A DNA stretch of 7,014 bases from an uncultured Bacteroidota bacterium (lineage in GTDB: Bacteria > Bacteroidota > Bacteroidia > Flavobacteriales > Schleiferiaceae). A model generated the notes under the pieces. That model was given only the letters and a program-made list of their open reading frames with translations. It made no database searches and was not told where the DNA came from. Position 1 is the stretch's first letter. Each line of letters opens with the position of its first letter. The DNA lies in contig CAJXMS010000118.1 of the NCBI GenBank assembly GCA_913056475.1, forward strand, positions 1 to 7,014. Reading direction: 5' to 3'. The translations under genes were made by a program, and so were the position numbers. Of the stretch, positions 1-6,534 are shown piece by piece.

Positions 1-204
1 CGTGCATCTGTGGAGATGCGCATCGGGCTGGCTCGGGGCGCAACGCTGGTCGGGGTTGTCGGTGGCGGCGGCATCAGATTGCGTGAAACGCAGCAGTTCA
101 AGGCGATAAAACGCGTTACCCGATAGCCACCGTTTGGCGTAACTGTTGGTCATCCATTCTCGCCACCGCATCTCCAGCAGTTGCGTGAGGTAGAAGCGGG
201 ACAT
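1..204 (-). pseudogene. Internal fragment of an SbmA/YddA-type ABC transporter membrane domain
   Basis: Read on the minus strand from about 192 downward, this encodes YLTQLLEMRWREWMT, then KRWLSGNAFYRL, then ATDNPDQR. This order matches the cytoplasmic stretch after a transmembrane helix in SbmA/YddA-like peptide or cobalamin ABC transporters (a helix end with RWR-W-T, a W-L-YYRL-like block, then DNPDQRI-x-x-D). Neither the N-terminal part nor the ATPase domain is present. After DNPDQR the frame is lost: the expected continuation R-I-S-T-D-A reappears one frame over at 20-3, as if about 25 nt (43-19) were inserted. Codons above 204 do not resemble the family. The piece abuts, in opposite orientation, a HlyD fragment. 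I infer a broken remnant or a chimeric contig end, not a working gene. The family call rests on motif recognition only. Confidence 0.6.
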
Positions 205-315
205 CAGAGTGGTCTGCAAACTCAAATTGTGGATGGGCTACGGTCGGGCGAATCGGTAATCACACATCCCGATGAGCGTATTGAGGAAAATATTCAAGTT
301 GAGGTTAGAAACTAG
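181..315 (+). pseudogene. C-terminal fragment of a HlyD-type membrane fusion (periplasmic adaptor) protein
   Basis: The plus-strand frame beginning at 181 reads LREVEAGHQSGLQTQIVDGL, then RSGESVITHPDERIEENIQV, and ends EVRN followed by TAG at 313-315. This is the membrane-proximal end of HlyD/RND-type adaptor subunits: a V-E-x-G-x-x-x-G-L strand, a conserved D/S-G-L-x-x-G-E/D turn, a V-I-x-H-P-x-D/E-R-I segment and a final V-x-V-R. Such adaptors link inner-membrane transporters to outer-membrane channels. Only about 43 residues are visible. Upstream of about 181 the frame loses resemblance and has a stop (TAG, 124-126), and the opposite strand there encodes an SbmA/YddA-like piece. It is therefore a truncated fragment. 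The minus-strand frame that runs across this stretch from the TPR/PD40 gene is probably spurious. Confidence 0.62.
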
Positions 316-1197
316 CAAAGGAAACAAGTAGACGAAGTCTTTAAACACGAGATGGTTAGTGTTTGAGTACTTTTTTAGGCTTTTTGGGGAATGCCACCAC
401 GGAATGGTGGCCGTAATACTGGGCGCGCCCTCGTTGAATTTTTGGTTAAAAGGAGCCGGCATAGGCTTTCCTTCCGTAAACTTGCCATTCTTGAGCCGGG
501 TGGCCTTGCTAAACTCCTCTACGAAGCGCACCTTGGCAGCTGGTCCATCCCGTCGGAGGGTTTTCTTGGCCCGCCGGGTAAAAAAAAGCAAACGCTGGTC
601 CGGAGATATACTGGCCAGGTACTCATCTCCCTGCGTGCTCACTTTTTCCACTGGTTTTGGATCATAAGGCAGCGGATCAGCCCGCAATTTTTTCCGCAAC
701 TTGGCTTCAGCCAGGGTGCGTTCGGCATCGGCATCGAGCCCAAACTCCCTCTCCGGGTTTTCCAAAAACCTATTTATCAAATCGATAGCCCGATCTGGCT
801 TCCCGTTTTCCAGTTCCATCACCCCCACGAAAAAATTCACTTGGGGTTTATAATCCGGGCACACCTTCAGCAAGCGTTTCCACAGGGCTTCGGCCTGCCG
901 CATTTTGGCTTTTTGAAACTGGATTTCCCCCAGTAAATAAAGCGCATGGGCGAAGGTATCATTCATACGCACCGCCTGATTGAGGTAGCGCTCGGCCTCC
1001 CGCATATTACCACGGCGCCAGTTGCTTTGGGCTTTTTCTACAAAACCAGCCACGCCCTCCCGGACGTCTTGTTCCCCTCCGGCACATTGCCCCAGCTCTG
1101 GTTGGGCAGTTATGGCCGTTGGCCAAATGTAGCCCAGGAAAAACAGAAGCAGGGTTTGCCTAATCATCAATCGCATCGGCCTTCTTTTGCGCTTCAT
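238..1197 (-). CDS. TPR/PD40 envelope protein, C-terminally truncated
   Basis: The N-terminus has a signal peptide (hydrophobic residues about 15-30, likely cleavage after ITA or AITAQ). Residues about 50-147 form roughly three tetratricopeptide repeats (for example RRGNMREAERYLNQAV, then ALYLLGEIQFQKAKMRQAEA). A DPKPVEKVST linker follows, then a PD40/TolB-like propeller start: DEYLASISPDQRLLFFTRR (191-209) and FNEGAPSITA (254-263). In Bacteroidota such proteins continue with more propeller blades and often an OmpA domain, as outer-membrane or periplasmic scaffolds. Here resemblance stops at residue 263 (base 409). The remaining 56 residues to the TAG at 238-240 look unrelated and overlap a plus-strand HlyD fragment, so the real gene is truncated. 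Three starts are possible: 1197, 1176 (preceded by AAGAAGG, resembling a ribosome binding site) or 1167. The last two give a cleaner signal peptide. All overlap the end of the upstream AsmA gene, implying coupling. Confidence 0.75.
   Translation of the reverse strand: MKRKRRPMRLMIRQTLLLFFLGYIWPTAITAQPELGQCAGGEQDVREGVAGFVEKAQSNWRRGNMREAERYLNQAVRMNDTFAHALYLLGEIQFQKAKMRQAEALWKRLLKVCPDYKPQVNFFVGVMELENGKPDRAIDLINRFLENPEREFGLDADAERTLAEAKLRKKLRADPLPYDPKPVEKVSTQGDEYLASISPDQRLLFFTRRAKKTLRRDGPAAKVRFVEEFSKATRLKNGKFTEGKPMPAPFNQKFNEGAPSITATIPWWHSPKSLKKYSNTNHLVFKDFVYLFPLLVSNLNLNIFLNTLIGMCDYRFARP
316..408. other. Unassigned AT-rich spacer between the HlyD fragment and the truncated TPR/PD40 gene
   Basis: This stretch of about 93 bp follows the HlyD stop codon. 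It is visibly more AT-rich than its surroundings. I recognise no protein in any frame; plus-strand frames are quickly stopped (for example ATG GTT AGT GTT TGA from 352). The right-hand end carries most of a perfect inverted repeat. It could be the native downstream flank of the HlyD gene or the terminal part of a small mobile element. Confidence 0.4.
393..411. repeat. Perfect 7-bp inverted repeat at the break point of the TPR/PD40 gene
   Basis: GCCACCA (393-399) and TGGTGGC (405-411) are perfect reverse complements separated by the 5-base loop CGGAA. There is no T-run on either side, so it is not a typical intrinsic terminator. The last recognisable codon of the PD40 sequence (Ala, 409-411) lies inside the right arm. 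That position suggests a role in the rearrangement: a hairpin that promoted template switching, or the subterminal hairpin of an IS200/IS605-like or palindrome-associated element. Confidence 0.6.
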
Positions 1198-3982
1198 CTA
1201 CCAATTTTTCTTTTTTCTGGCGGGCATTAGCCACCAATTTATTCCCTTGTTGCTGAGCCGCTTTGACCACCTGGCTGGCCTTTTTATCCGCTTCAGTGCG
1301 CAGCTTGTCGGCTGCTTTTTTAGCGGCGGCCTTTTTTAAGGGGTTATTGCCCGCTTTCTGAAGGAGCTTTTGCGCCTGATTATCGGCTTCGGTTTTTATT
1401 TGTTGGGCTTTCTGGCGGGCAGTTGCTTCCAACTGATCTGCTTTTGCTTGGGCCTGCGCGATGAGCGCGTCTCCTTTTTGCTCTGCTTTTTTGATAAGGG
1501 CCTGGGCTTTCTGCCGGGCCTGGGCCCGGGCCTTATCTACTTCTTCTTTCACCTTATCAGTTACGGCCTTTTTCGCTGACTTAAGGGCATTTTTGGCGAG
1601 GTTGCCAAAGTCGGTTTTCAACTGGGGGTCCTGCATCGTTCCGCCGATGGTCACCTCAAGGGGGAGCTTCCCACTGCGGCTGGTCAAATTGAGTTGGCTT
1701 AGCAAGTTTTGGGCTTTAATACGGCCAACGGGCATTTCCACTTCCATGGTATAATCGAGCTGGCCATCGAGATAACTTTTTCCATGGACCGTCCCTTCCA
1801 GCGTGCCGGTTCTGATGGTAAACGGTTGGACCTCCAAATTGCCATCCTCAATGGCAAACTGGGCCTGTAGGGGACGGAGGTTTTGATTGGCCAGGTTCGG
1901 GTTATTTAAGGCCGCCGAAAGCCGGTCCAGCACCTGTCCGCCCACGTTGATGGCGCTGGTTTGCAGCTCCCCTTTCCCGTTTACCGTGGCCATATCGGGA
2001 GTCATATCGGGATTAAGCTTGGAGCGAAACCCCATACTAAGGCTATAATTGCCCTGTACCCTTTTCATAATGGGCAGTAACTTTTTAACCACGGTCAAGT
2101 GCCGGTAACTCTCATAAAAGTCAAAGGCCGATGCCTTGAGGTTCAGGTCTACGGCGGGGGTCTGGGGCTTACTGTCGTATGCGCCGGTCAGGGCCAGCTC
2201 TCCGCCCAGGGTTTCCATCTTTAAATTTTTCATACGGGCGGCCCCCTGGGCTAGGTTTAAAGTGCCTCGCAAGCGCTGAATAGGGAGCTTATCGTAACGA
2301 AGGGAGTCCACTTCCGTATCCAGTACCATTTGGACATTTTTGGGCAGGCGGATAATTTCCAGGGCGGCCGTGTCCGACGCTTCGGTGGGCTCGGTGGTAT
2401 CTGTTTCAGCAGCCCATTGACTGAGCTTATCGAGGTCCAGGAAGGAGCTCCTTACCGAAAAGCGTCCGGTGAGCAGCTCATCGCTTAGCGCATAAGACAT
2501 CATGTTAAGCAGAACCCCATTGGCCGCAAGGTCGCTACGGCCCATTTGTAGGCTAAAGCGCTCTAGGGCAAAACGCTGGGGAGAAAACTGCATCCGGGCG
2601 GCAGGAATTTTTACCGGGAAAGCCCAGGCCCGCCCATCCAGGCTTAGGCTATCGGCCCGCAGTTTGCCGGCCACCTCTACCTGATCATAAGCTTCTTTTT
2701 CCAGGCTAGACAAAGTGCCTTGAGCGGTAAACTGGGTCTGAAGGGAGCCAGCGTAATTGTAATCGGGATCGGGCATGAGTCGATTGAGGTCCGCCAGATT
2801 CATTTGGCCGGTGAGGCCTATATCAAAAAGCGGGTCCGTAAGGAGCTGCTCCACCTGGGCATGCCCTTTAAGCTCGCTGGTTCCAGCTTTGAAATGAAAG
2901 GAGCGCAGGTGAAGCTGGGTACCTTCCAGTTGGGCCGTGGGATTGTGCACCTGAAGCTGCAGGCTAAAGTCCTCCAGGGAGGTGGGCATTTCCGGGTACG
3001 CAAAGGTTCCGTTCTGCGCTTCCAGCTTCAGGTCAAAGGCCGGGTAGCGTTCGGGGTCACTACCATAGGTCCCCTTTGCGGAGCCCTGAAGGGTGAATTC
3101 GCCGCTGGATTTTAGCGCTTCAAAATCACGGGCATAGAGGCTGGGAACGAGCGACAAAGCGCTTTTGAAGCGATTCGTGGGTGTACGGAAACGCAGGTCT
3201 AGCTCAATATCATCCGCGGGCATGGCCACTTCGCCTTCAAATTGGAGTGCCAGAGCGTTAAGCTTTAGTTTGTTGTCTTTTAAAAGTACGCGGGTGCCTT
3301 CCGTAAAATAACGAAGGTTCATATCTGCCTGGGCCTTTACTTTCTCCAGGTACTGCACCCCTTCGTAGCCCACGGTAAGCATTTTGAGGTCGGTATGCGT
3401 CTTGAGGTCAAAAACCTGGGCGGTAAAATCCCCCTTTCCCCAGTGATTGAGCCCCCCTATTTCGGTGTAGATCGCGCCTTCTCGATCTTCATAGATCAGG
3501 TTTACATCATTGAGCTCATAGCGCTGGAGGGCCAATTTAAAAGAGGAGGTGGCAGTATCCGTTTTGGAGTCCGCTGCCGCCGGCTGGTGGCCCGTAATGT
3601 CATAATTGGCTTCTCCCTGCTCATTGATTAGAACGTGCAGGTCGGCGTCTTTGATACGGATGGATTGGATGGTAAAGGTATCACCACTTATGACCGACCA
3701 GAGATCCAGGCTGAGGGAAAAGCTTCCCACCCGGGCCAGGCGAAGGCCCTCAAACTCATCGATGCCGTAAATCGACAGATCCTCCAGGGAAAAGGCCATA
3801 GAGGGAAAGCGGCTAAACCAGCTCAGGGAGGCGCTGCCAAAGTCTACCTCCGCCTCGAGGGAGTTATTGATCTCCTTTTTGGCTACGCGGGTTATTTCGT
3901 CCTGAAATATCCAGGGCAGAATAAAGCCCGCCAGCAGAAGCAGCAGGAGGAGAAAAAGGAGGTATTTAAAAAATCTTTTCAT
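1160..3982 (-). CDS. AsmA-family envelope protein with a coiled C-terminal tail
   Basis: This 940-residue protein belongs to the AsmA/TamB-like group, which is anchored in the inner membrane and extends into the periplasm. Family members are linked to phospholipid transport to the outer membrane and to outer-membrane homeostasis. Residues 4-26 are a Leu-rich membrane anchor, followed by the typical opening (W-I-F-x-D-E-I, then a long amphipathic beta-rich part to about 790 with many alternating strands such as LEDLSIYGIDEFEGLRLARV). The AsmA C-terminal region is about residues 610-790 and includes INVGGQVLDRLSAALNNPNL and LSQLNLTSRSGKLPLEVTIG. Residues about 791-940 are a Lys/Ala/Gln/Glu-rich helix with near-repeats such as KGDALIAQAQAKADQL and QGNKLVANARQKKEKLV. 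The ATG lies 12 bp after the symporter stop, with no Shine-Dalgarno sequence (upstream bases ACCCCTGGC). Assignment to the AsmA superfamily is firm; the lipid-transport role is by family only. Confidence 0.85.
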   Translation of the reverse strand: MKRFFKYLLFLLLLLLLAGFILPWIFQDEITRVAKKEINNSLEAEVDFGSASLSWFSRFPSMAFSLEDLSIYGIDEFEGLRLARVGSFSLSLDLWSVISGDTFTIQSIRIKDADLHVLINEQGEANYDITGHQPAAADSKTDTATSSFKLALQRYELNDVNLIYEDREGAIYTEIGGLNHWGKGDFTAQVFDLKTHTDLKMLTVGYEGVQYLEKVKAQADMNLRYFTEGTRVLLKDNKLKLNALALQFEGEVAMPADDIELDLRFRTPTNRFKSALSLVPSLYARDFEALKSSGEFTLQGSAKGTYGSDPERYPAFDLKLEAQNGTFAYPEMPTSLEDFSLQLQVHNPTAQLEGTQLHLRSFHFKAGTSELKGHAQVEQLLTDPLFDIGLTGQMNLADLNRLMPDPDYNYAGSLQTQFTAQGTLSSLEKEAYDQVEVAGKLRADSLSLDGRAWAFPVKIPAARMQFSPQRFALERFSLQMGRSDLAANGVLLNMMSYALSDELLTGRFSVRSSFLDLDKLSQWAAETDTTEPTEASDTAALEIIRLPKNVQMVLDTEVDSLRYDKLPIQRLRGTLNLAQGAARMKNLKMETLGGELALTGAYDSKPQTPAVDLNLKASAFDFYESYRHLTVVKKLLPIMKRVQGNYSLSMGFRSKLNPDMTPDMATVNGKGELQTSAINVGGQVLDRLSAALNNPNLANQNLRPLQAQFAIEDGNLEVQPFTIRTGTLEGTVHGKSYLDGQLDYTMEVEMPVGRIKAQNLLSQLNLTSRSGKLPLEVTIGGTMQDPQLKTDFGNLAKNALKSAKKAVTDKVKEEVDKARAQARQKAQALIKKAEQKGDALIAQAQAKADQLEATARQKAQQIKTEADNQAQKLLQKAGNNPLKKAAAKKAADKLRTEADKKASQVVKAAQQQGNKLVANARQKKEKLVDEAQKKADAIDD
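2801..2820. repeat. 20-bp exact repeat, copy inside the asmA-family gene
   Basis: CATTTGGCCGGTGAGGCCTA occurs here and, identically and in the same orientation, at 6576-6595. Here it is in-frame coding sequence (minus-strand residues I-G-L-T-G-Q-M, 388-394 of the AsmA protein). The flanking bases of the two copies do not match. Confidence 0.9.
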
Positions 3983-3994
3983 GCCAGGGGTCTT

Positions 3995-5443
3995 TTAATT
4001 TGCGTTTTGGGAAGCAGCAGCATTTTTGAGGGCGGGCTGAGCTGGTGGCTTGATCATTCGTTCAGACTGCGCAATGATGGAAGATACCGTGCCATCGCCA
4101 GTTACATTTACGGCGGTGCGGCACATATCGAGAATACGATCTACGGGCAGTACAATGGCGATCCAGGCAGGATTGAGGCCCACCGATTCGAGCACGATAA
4201 TGAGCATAACCAGGCCTGCACTGGGCACGGCGGCCGAGCCAATGGACGCCAGGGCAGCGGTAAAAACGATGGTAAGCTGCTGGCCCAGGGTGAGGTCTAT
4301 AAAGTGCAGTTGGGCCAGGAAGACCACGGCCACCGCTTGATAGAGACTGGTGCCGTCCATATTAACAGTAGCTCCGATGGGCAGCACAAAGCTGGAGATC
4401 TTTTTATCGACCCCGAGATTGTCTTCCACGCATTCCATGGTTACGGGTAGGGTAGCGGCACTGGAGCTGGTAGAAAAAGCAAGGGTCTGGGCGGGGCTCA
4501 TGGCTTTGAAAAAGCCGGTATAAGAAAGGCCTTTTACCAACCACTTGACCAGCAGCGGATACAGCACGGCCATAACCAGCACCAGGCCCAGGAAAACGGA
4601 GAGGGAATACCATCCCAGCCCTTTAAAAATTTCTACTACCTGCTGCACATTATTGCCCGCCATTTTGCTGAGCTGCCCGGCCAAAAGGGCAAATACAAAT
4701 ACGGGCGCGGCGCGCATGATGAGGTCTACCATCTTGAGAAAAACCTCCATGGTACCATTTACAAAAGCGGTAACCGGCTCCGCTTTCTCCCGGGGAATAA
4801 AAAGTAGACAGATACCAAAGAACAAAGCGAAAAAGATAACTTGGAGCATGCTCCCACCGCTGCTCAGGGCAGAGAAGATATTACTGGGCACTAAATCGAC
4901 CAGCGGCTGTAAGGGCCCCGCTTCCTTGGTCTGCTTAGCGGTTTCCATTTCGGCAGCGATTTGCTTGCGCTGGGCTTGTTCCGTGCCGCGGTTACGGACC
5001 CGCGCTACCGCTTCCTGGTATTGTGGATTCTGCAGAAAGCGGCGATCATCTTTAATGGTTTTGCCGTTTTCCCTGGCCCAGAGCTCGTAGCTGATGCGGT
5101 TTTCAATGCGGGTTTGATCGTCTACCAGCTTGCCGGGCGCGGCGATATTCACCATGAGCAGGCCTACGGTGATGGCCAGTAAGGTAGTGCCCAGATACAG
5201 CGCCAGGGTTTTGGCACCCAGCCGGCCGAGGCTGCTGGGATCGCCCAGGCCAGCTACGCCGCTGATGATGGAAAAAAGCACCAGGGGCACGGCTATGAGC
5301 TTGAGTAAATTGATGAAAATAGTACCCAGGGGCCCGATGTAATCCAGGGTAAATTCCGACCAGCCGAGGGAGGCCGAAAGCAATGCCCAGATGATGCCCA
5401 GGGCCAGTCCTATTAATATTTTCCAGTGGAGGGCTAATTTCAT
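3995..5443 (-). CDS. Sodium-coupled acidic amino acid symporter (DAACS/SDF family)
   Basis: This 482-residue inner-membrane protein has the full glutamate transporter homologue (GltPh/EAAT) layout. Hairpin HP1 carries the Ser-rich motif STSSSAATLP (324-333), TM7 carries NMDGT (361-365), HP2 includes ASIGSAAVPSAG (399-410), and TM8 carries DMCRTAVNVTGD (439-450). By comparison with GltPh, D439, R442, T443, N446 and D450 sit at the substrate and sodium positions (GltPh D394, R397, T398, N401, D405). The arginine that binds the side-chain carboxylate is present, so glutamate or aspartate is the likeliest substrate; neutral amino acids are less likely, and the DctA-type TM8 signature is not seen. 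Residues about 105-176 form a charged insertion in the TM3-TM4 loop that is much longer than in GltPh. The start ATG overlaps the aroC stop, and no Shine-Dalgarno sequence is seen. The role with aroC may be only co-expression. Confidence 0.92.
   Translation of the reverse strand: MKLALHWKILIGLALGIIWALLSASLGWSEFTLDYIGPLGTIFINLLKLIAVPLVLFSIISGVAGLGDPSSLGRLGAKTLALYLGTTLLAITVGLLMVNIAAPGKLVDDQTRIENRISYELWARENGKTIKDDRRFLQNPQYQEAVARVRNRGTEQAQRKQIAAEMETAKQTKEAGPLQPLVDLVPSNIFSALSSGGSMLQVIFFALFFGICLLFIPREKAEPVTAFVNGTMEVFLKMVDLIMRAAPVFVFALLAGQLSKMAGNNVQQVVEIFKGLGWYSLSVFLGLVLVMAVLYPLLVKWLVKGLSYTGFFKAMSPAQTLAFSTSSSAATLPVTMECVEDNLGVDKKISSFVLPIGATVNMDGTSLYQAVAVVFLAQLHFIDLTLGQQLTIVFTAALASIGSAAVPSAGLVMLIIVLESVGLNPAWIAIVLPVDRILDMCRTAVNVTGDGTVSSIIAQSERMIKPPAQPALKNAAASQNAN
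5440..5443 (-). other. ATGA stop-start overlap of aroC and the symporter gene
   Basis: The symporter ATG (5443-5441) overlaps the aroC TGA (5442-5440) by the ATGA pattern. The preceding bases on the minus strand (CAGCACTCC) contain no Shine-Dalgarno-like run. This arrangement favours re-initiation by ribosomes that finish aroC, so the two proteins are probably made from one transcript. Confidence 0.85.
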
Positions 5444-6534
5444 GGAGTGCTGTTTTGAGAGCGGTTGATTTGTGCTATTCGGTCGGTGTGGCTGCGCAGG
5501 AAATGATCAGCCAGGGTGAGGTAGGTCATGGCTTCTACAATGGGAACGGCCCGCGGCACTACACAGGGGTCGTGCCGGCCTTTCCCTTGTACGGTGACGG
5601 GTTCATCGGCTTGATTTACACTTTGCTGATCCCGCAGCAGGGTAGCTACCGGCTTAAAAGCGACTCGAAAAAAGAGGTCTTCCCCATTGGTGATCCCACC
5701 TTCGATGCCACCGGCATGGTTGGTGGCATTTTTTTGCCCCGGCCTAATGCCATCATTGTGCTGGGAGCCGCGCATCCGGGAAGCGGCGAAGCCGCTTCCC
5801 AGTTCGAAACCTTTGGTGGCGTTTATGCTCAGCATGGCCCGGGCCAACTCTGCGTCCAACTTGGCGAAAACCGGTTCGCCCCAGCCCGCTTGCAGGCCGG
5901 TAACCTGACAACTAACGATACCGCCCAGCGTGTCGCCTTCTTTCCGGGCCGCCCGGATAAGCTCTTCAAAGCGCTGAGCGGTGGCTGCATGGGGGCAGCG
6001 AACGGGATTGTCCTCCCGGCTTGCTATGTTTAGGGCCGCATCAGGGGGGATTTCTGCCTCCCCTACCGCAGATACGTAGGCGTTTACTTCCAAGAAGGGC
6101 ATCAGCTGGGCTGCCAGGGCTCCGGCCACCACGCGACAAACCGTTTCCCGGGCGGAGGCCCGCCCGCCGCCGCGGTGATCGCGATGTCCGTATTTTAATT
6201 GGTAGGTCCGGTCCGCGTGCGAGGGGCGGTATACGCCCCGCAAATGGTCGTAATCCTTGGACTTAGCGTCGGTATTCCCTATTTGAAAAGCGATGGGGGT
6301 TCCGAGGGTTTTGCCCTCGAATATACCGGAGAGTATTTGTACCTGATCGCCCTCTTTCCGCTGGGTGGTGATCTTACTTTGACCGGGCCGGCGCCGATCT
6401 ACCGCTCGCTGCACGGCGGCGGTATCGATCGAAATACCCGCCGGGAAGCCGTCTAAAATCCCCCCCAGGGCAGCGCCGTGAGAGGCGCCAAAAGTGGTGA
6501 GCTGAAGGTGGGAGCCAAAGGTGTTTCCTGCCAT
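5440..6534 (-). CDS. aroC: Chorismate synthase
   Basis: AroC converts 5-enolpyruvylshikimate 3-phosphate to chorismate by an FMNH2-dependent 1,4-elimination, the last common step to aromatic amino acids, folate and quinones. I chose the start at 6534 because it gives the family opening MAGNTFG and a normal length of 364 residues. An upstream in-frame ATG at 6576 would add 14 residues (MIPPHFIFLTYFVS) unlike the family, and that ATG belongs to a 20-bp repeat. Numbering from MAGN, signature 1 is FGASHGAALGGILDGFPAG (15-33), signature 2 GRASARETVCRVVAG (124-138) and signature 3 RHDPCVVPRAVPIVEAM (320-336). YRPSHAD and IEGGITNGED are also present. In signature 1 the usual GESHG is GASHG, so Glu17 is replaced by Ala while the adjacent His is kept. 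The gene is otherwise intact and heads the tight gene run. Confidence 0.95.
   Translation of the reverse strand: MAGNTFGSHLQLTTFGASHGAALGGILDGFPAGISIDTAAVQRAVDRRRPGQSKITTQRKEGDQVQILSGIFEGKTLGTPIAFQIGNTDAKSKDYDHLRGVYRPSHADRTYQLKYGHRDHRGGGRASARETVCRVVAGALAAQLMPFLEVNAYVSAVGEAEIPPDAALNIASREDNPVRCPHAATAQRFEELIRAARKEGDTLGGIVSCQVTGLQAGWGEPVFAKLDAELARAMLSINATKGFELGSGFAASRMRGSQHNDGIRPGQKNATNHAGGIEGGITNGEDLFFRVAFKPVATLLRDQQSVNQADEPVTVQGKGRHDPCVVPRAVPIVEAMTYLTLADHFLRSHTDRIAQINRSQNSTP

Noticed and set aside
4..19. Perfect 6-bp inverted repeat GCATCT-GTGG-AGATGC at the left edge, and a shared CGTGCA at both window ends
   Set aside because: The repeat is short and lies in a frameshifted fragment. The 6-base end match is readily due to chance and does not support a circular molecule.
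1163..1612. Low-complexity lysine/alanine region as a possible tandem DNA repeat
   Set aside because: The similarity is at the amino acid level with varied codons; there is no tandem DNA repeat.
2720..3115. Long plus-strand open frame opposite the AsmA gene
   Set aside because: It lies wholly antisense to a well-recognised protein and its translation has no recognisable family features. Other long plus-strand frames at 391-936, 3635-4450, 4545-5090 and 5455-6033 were dismissed for the same reason.
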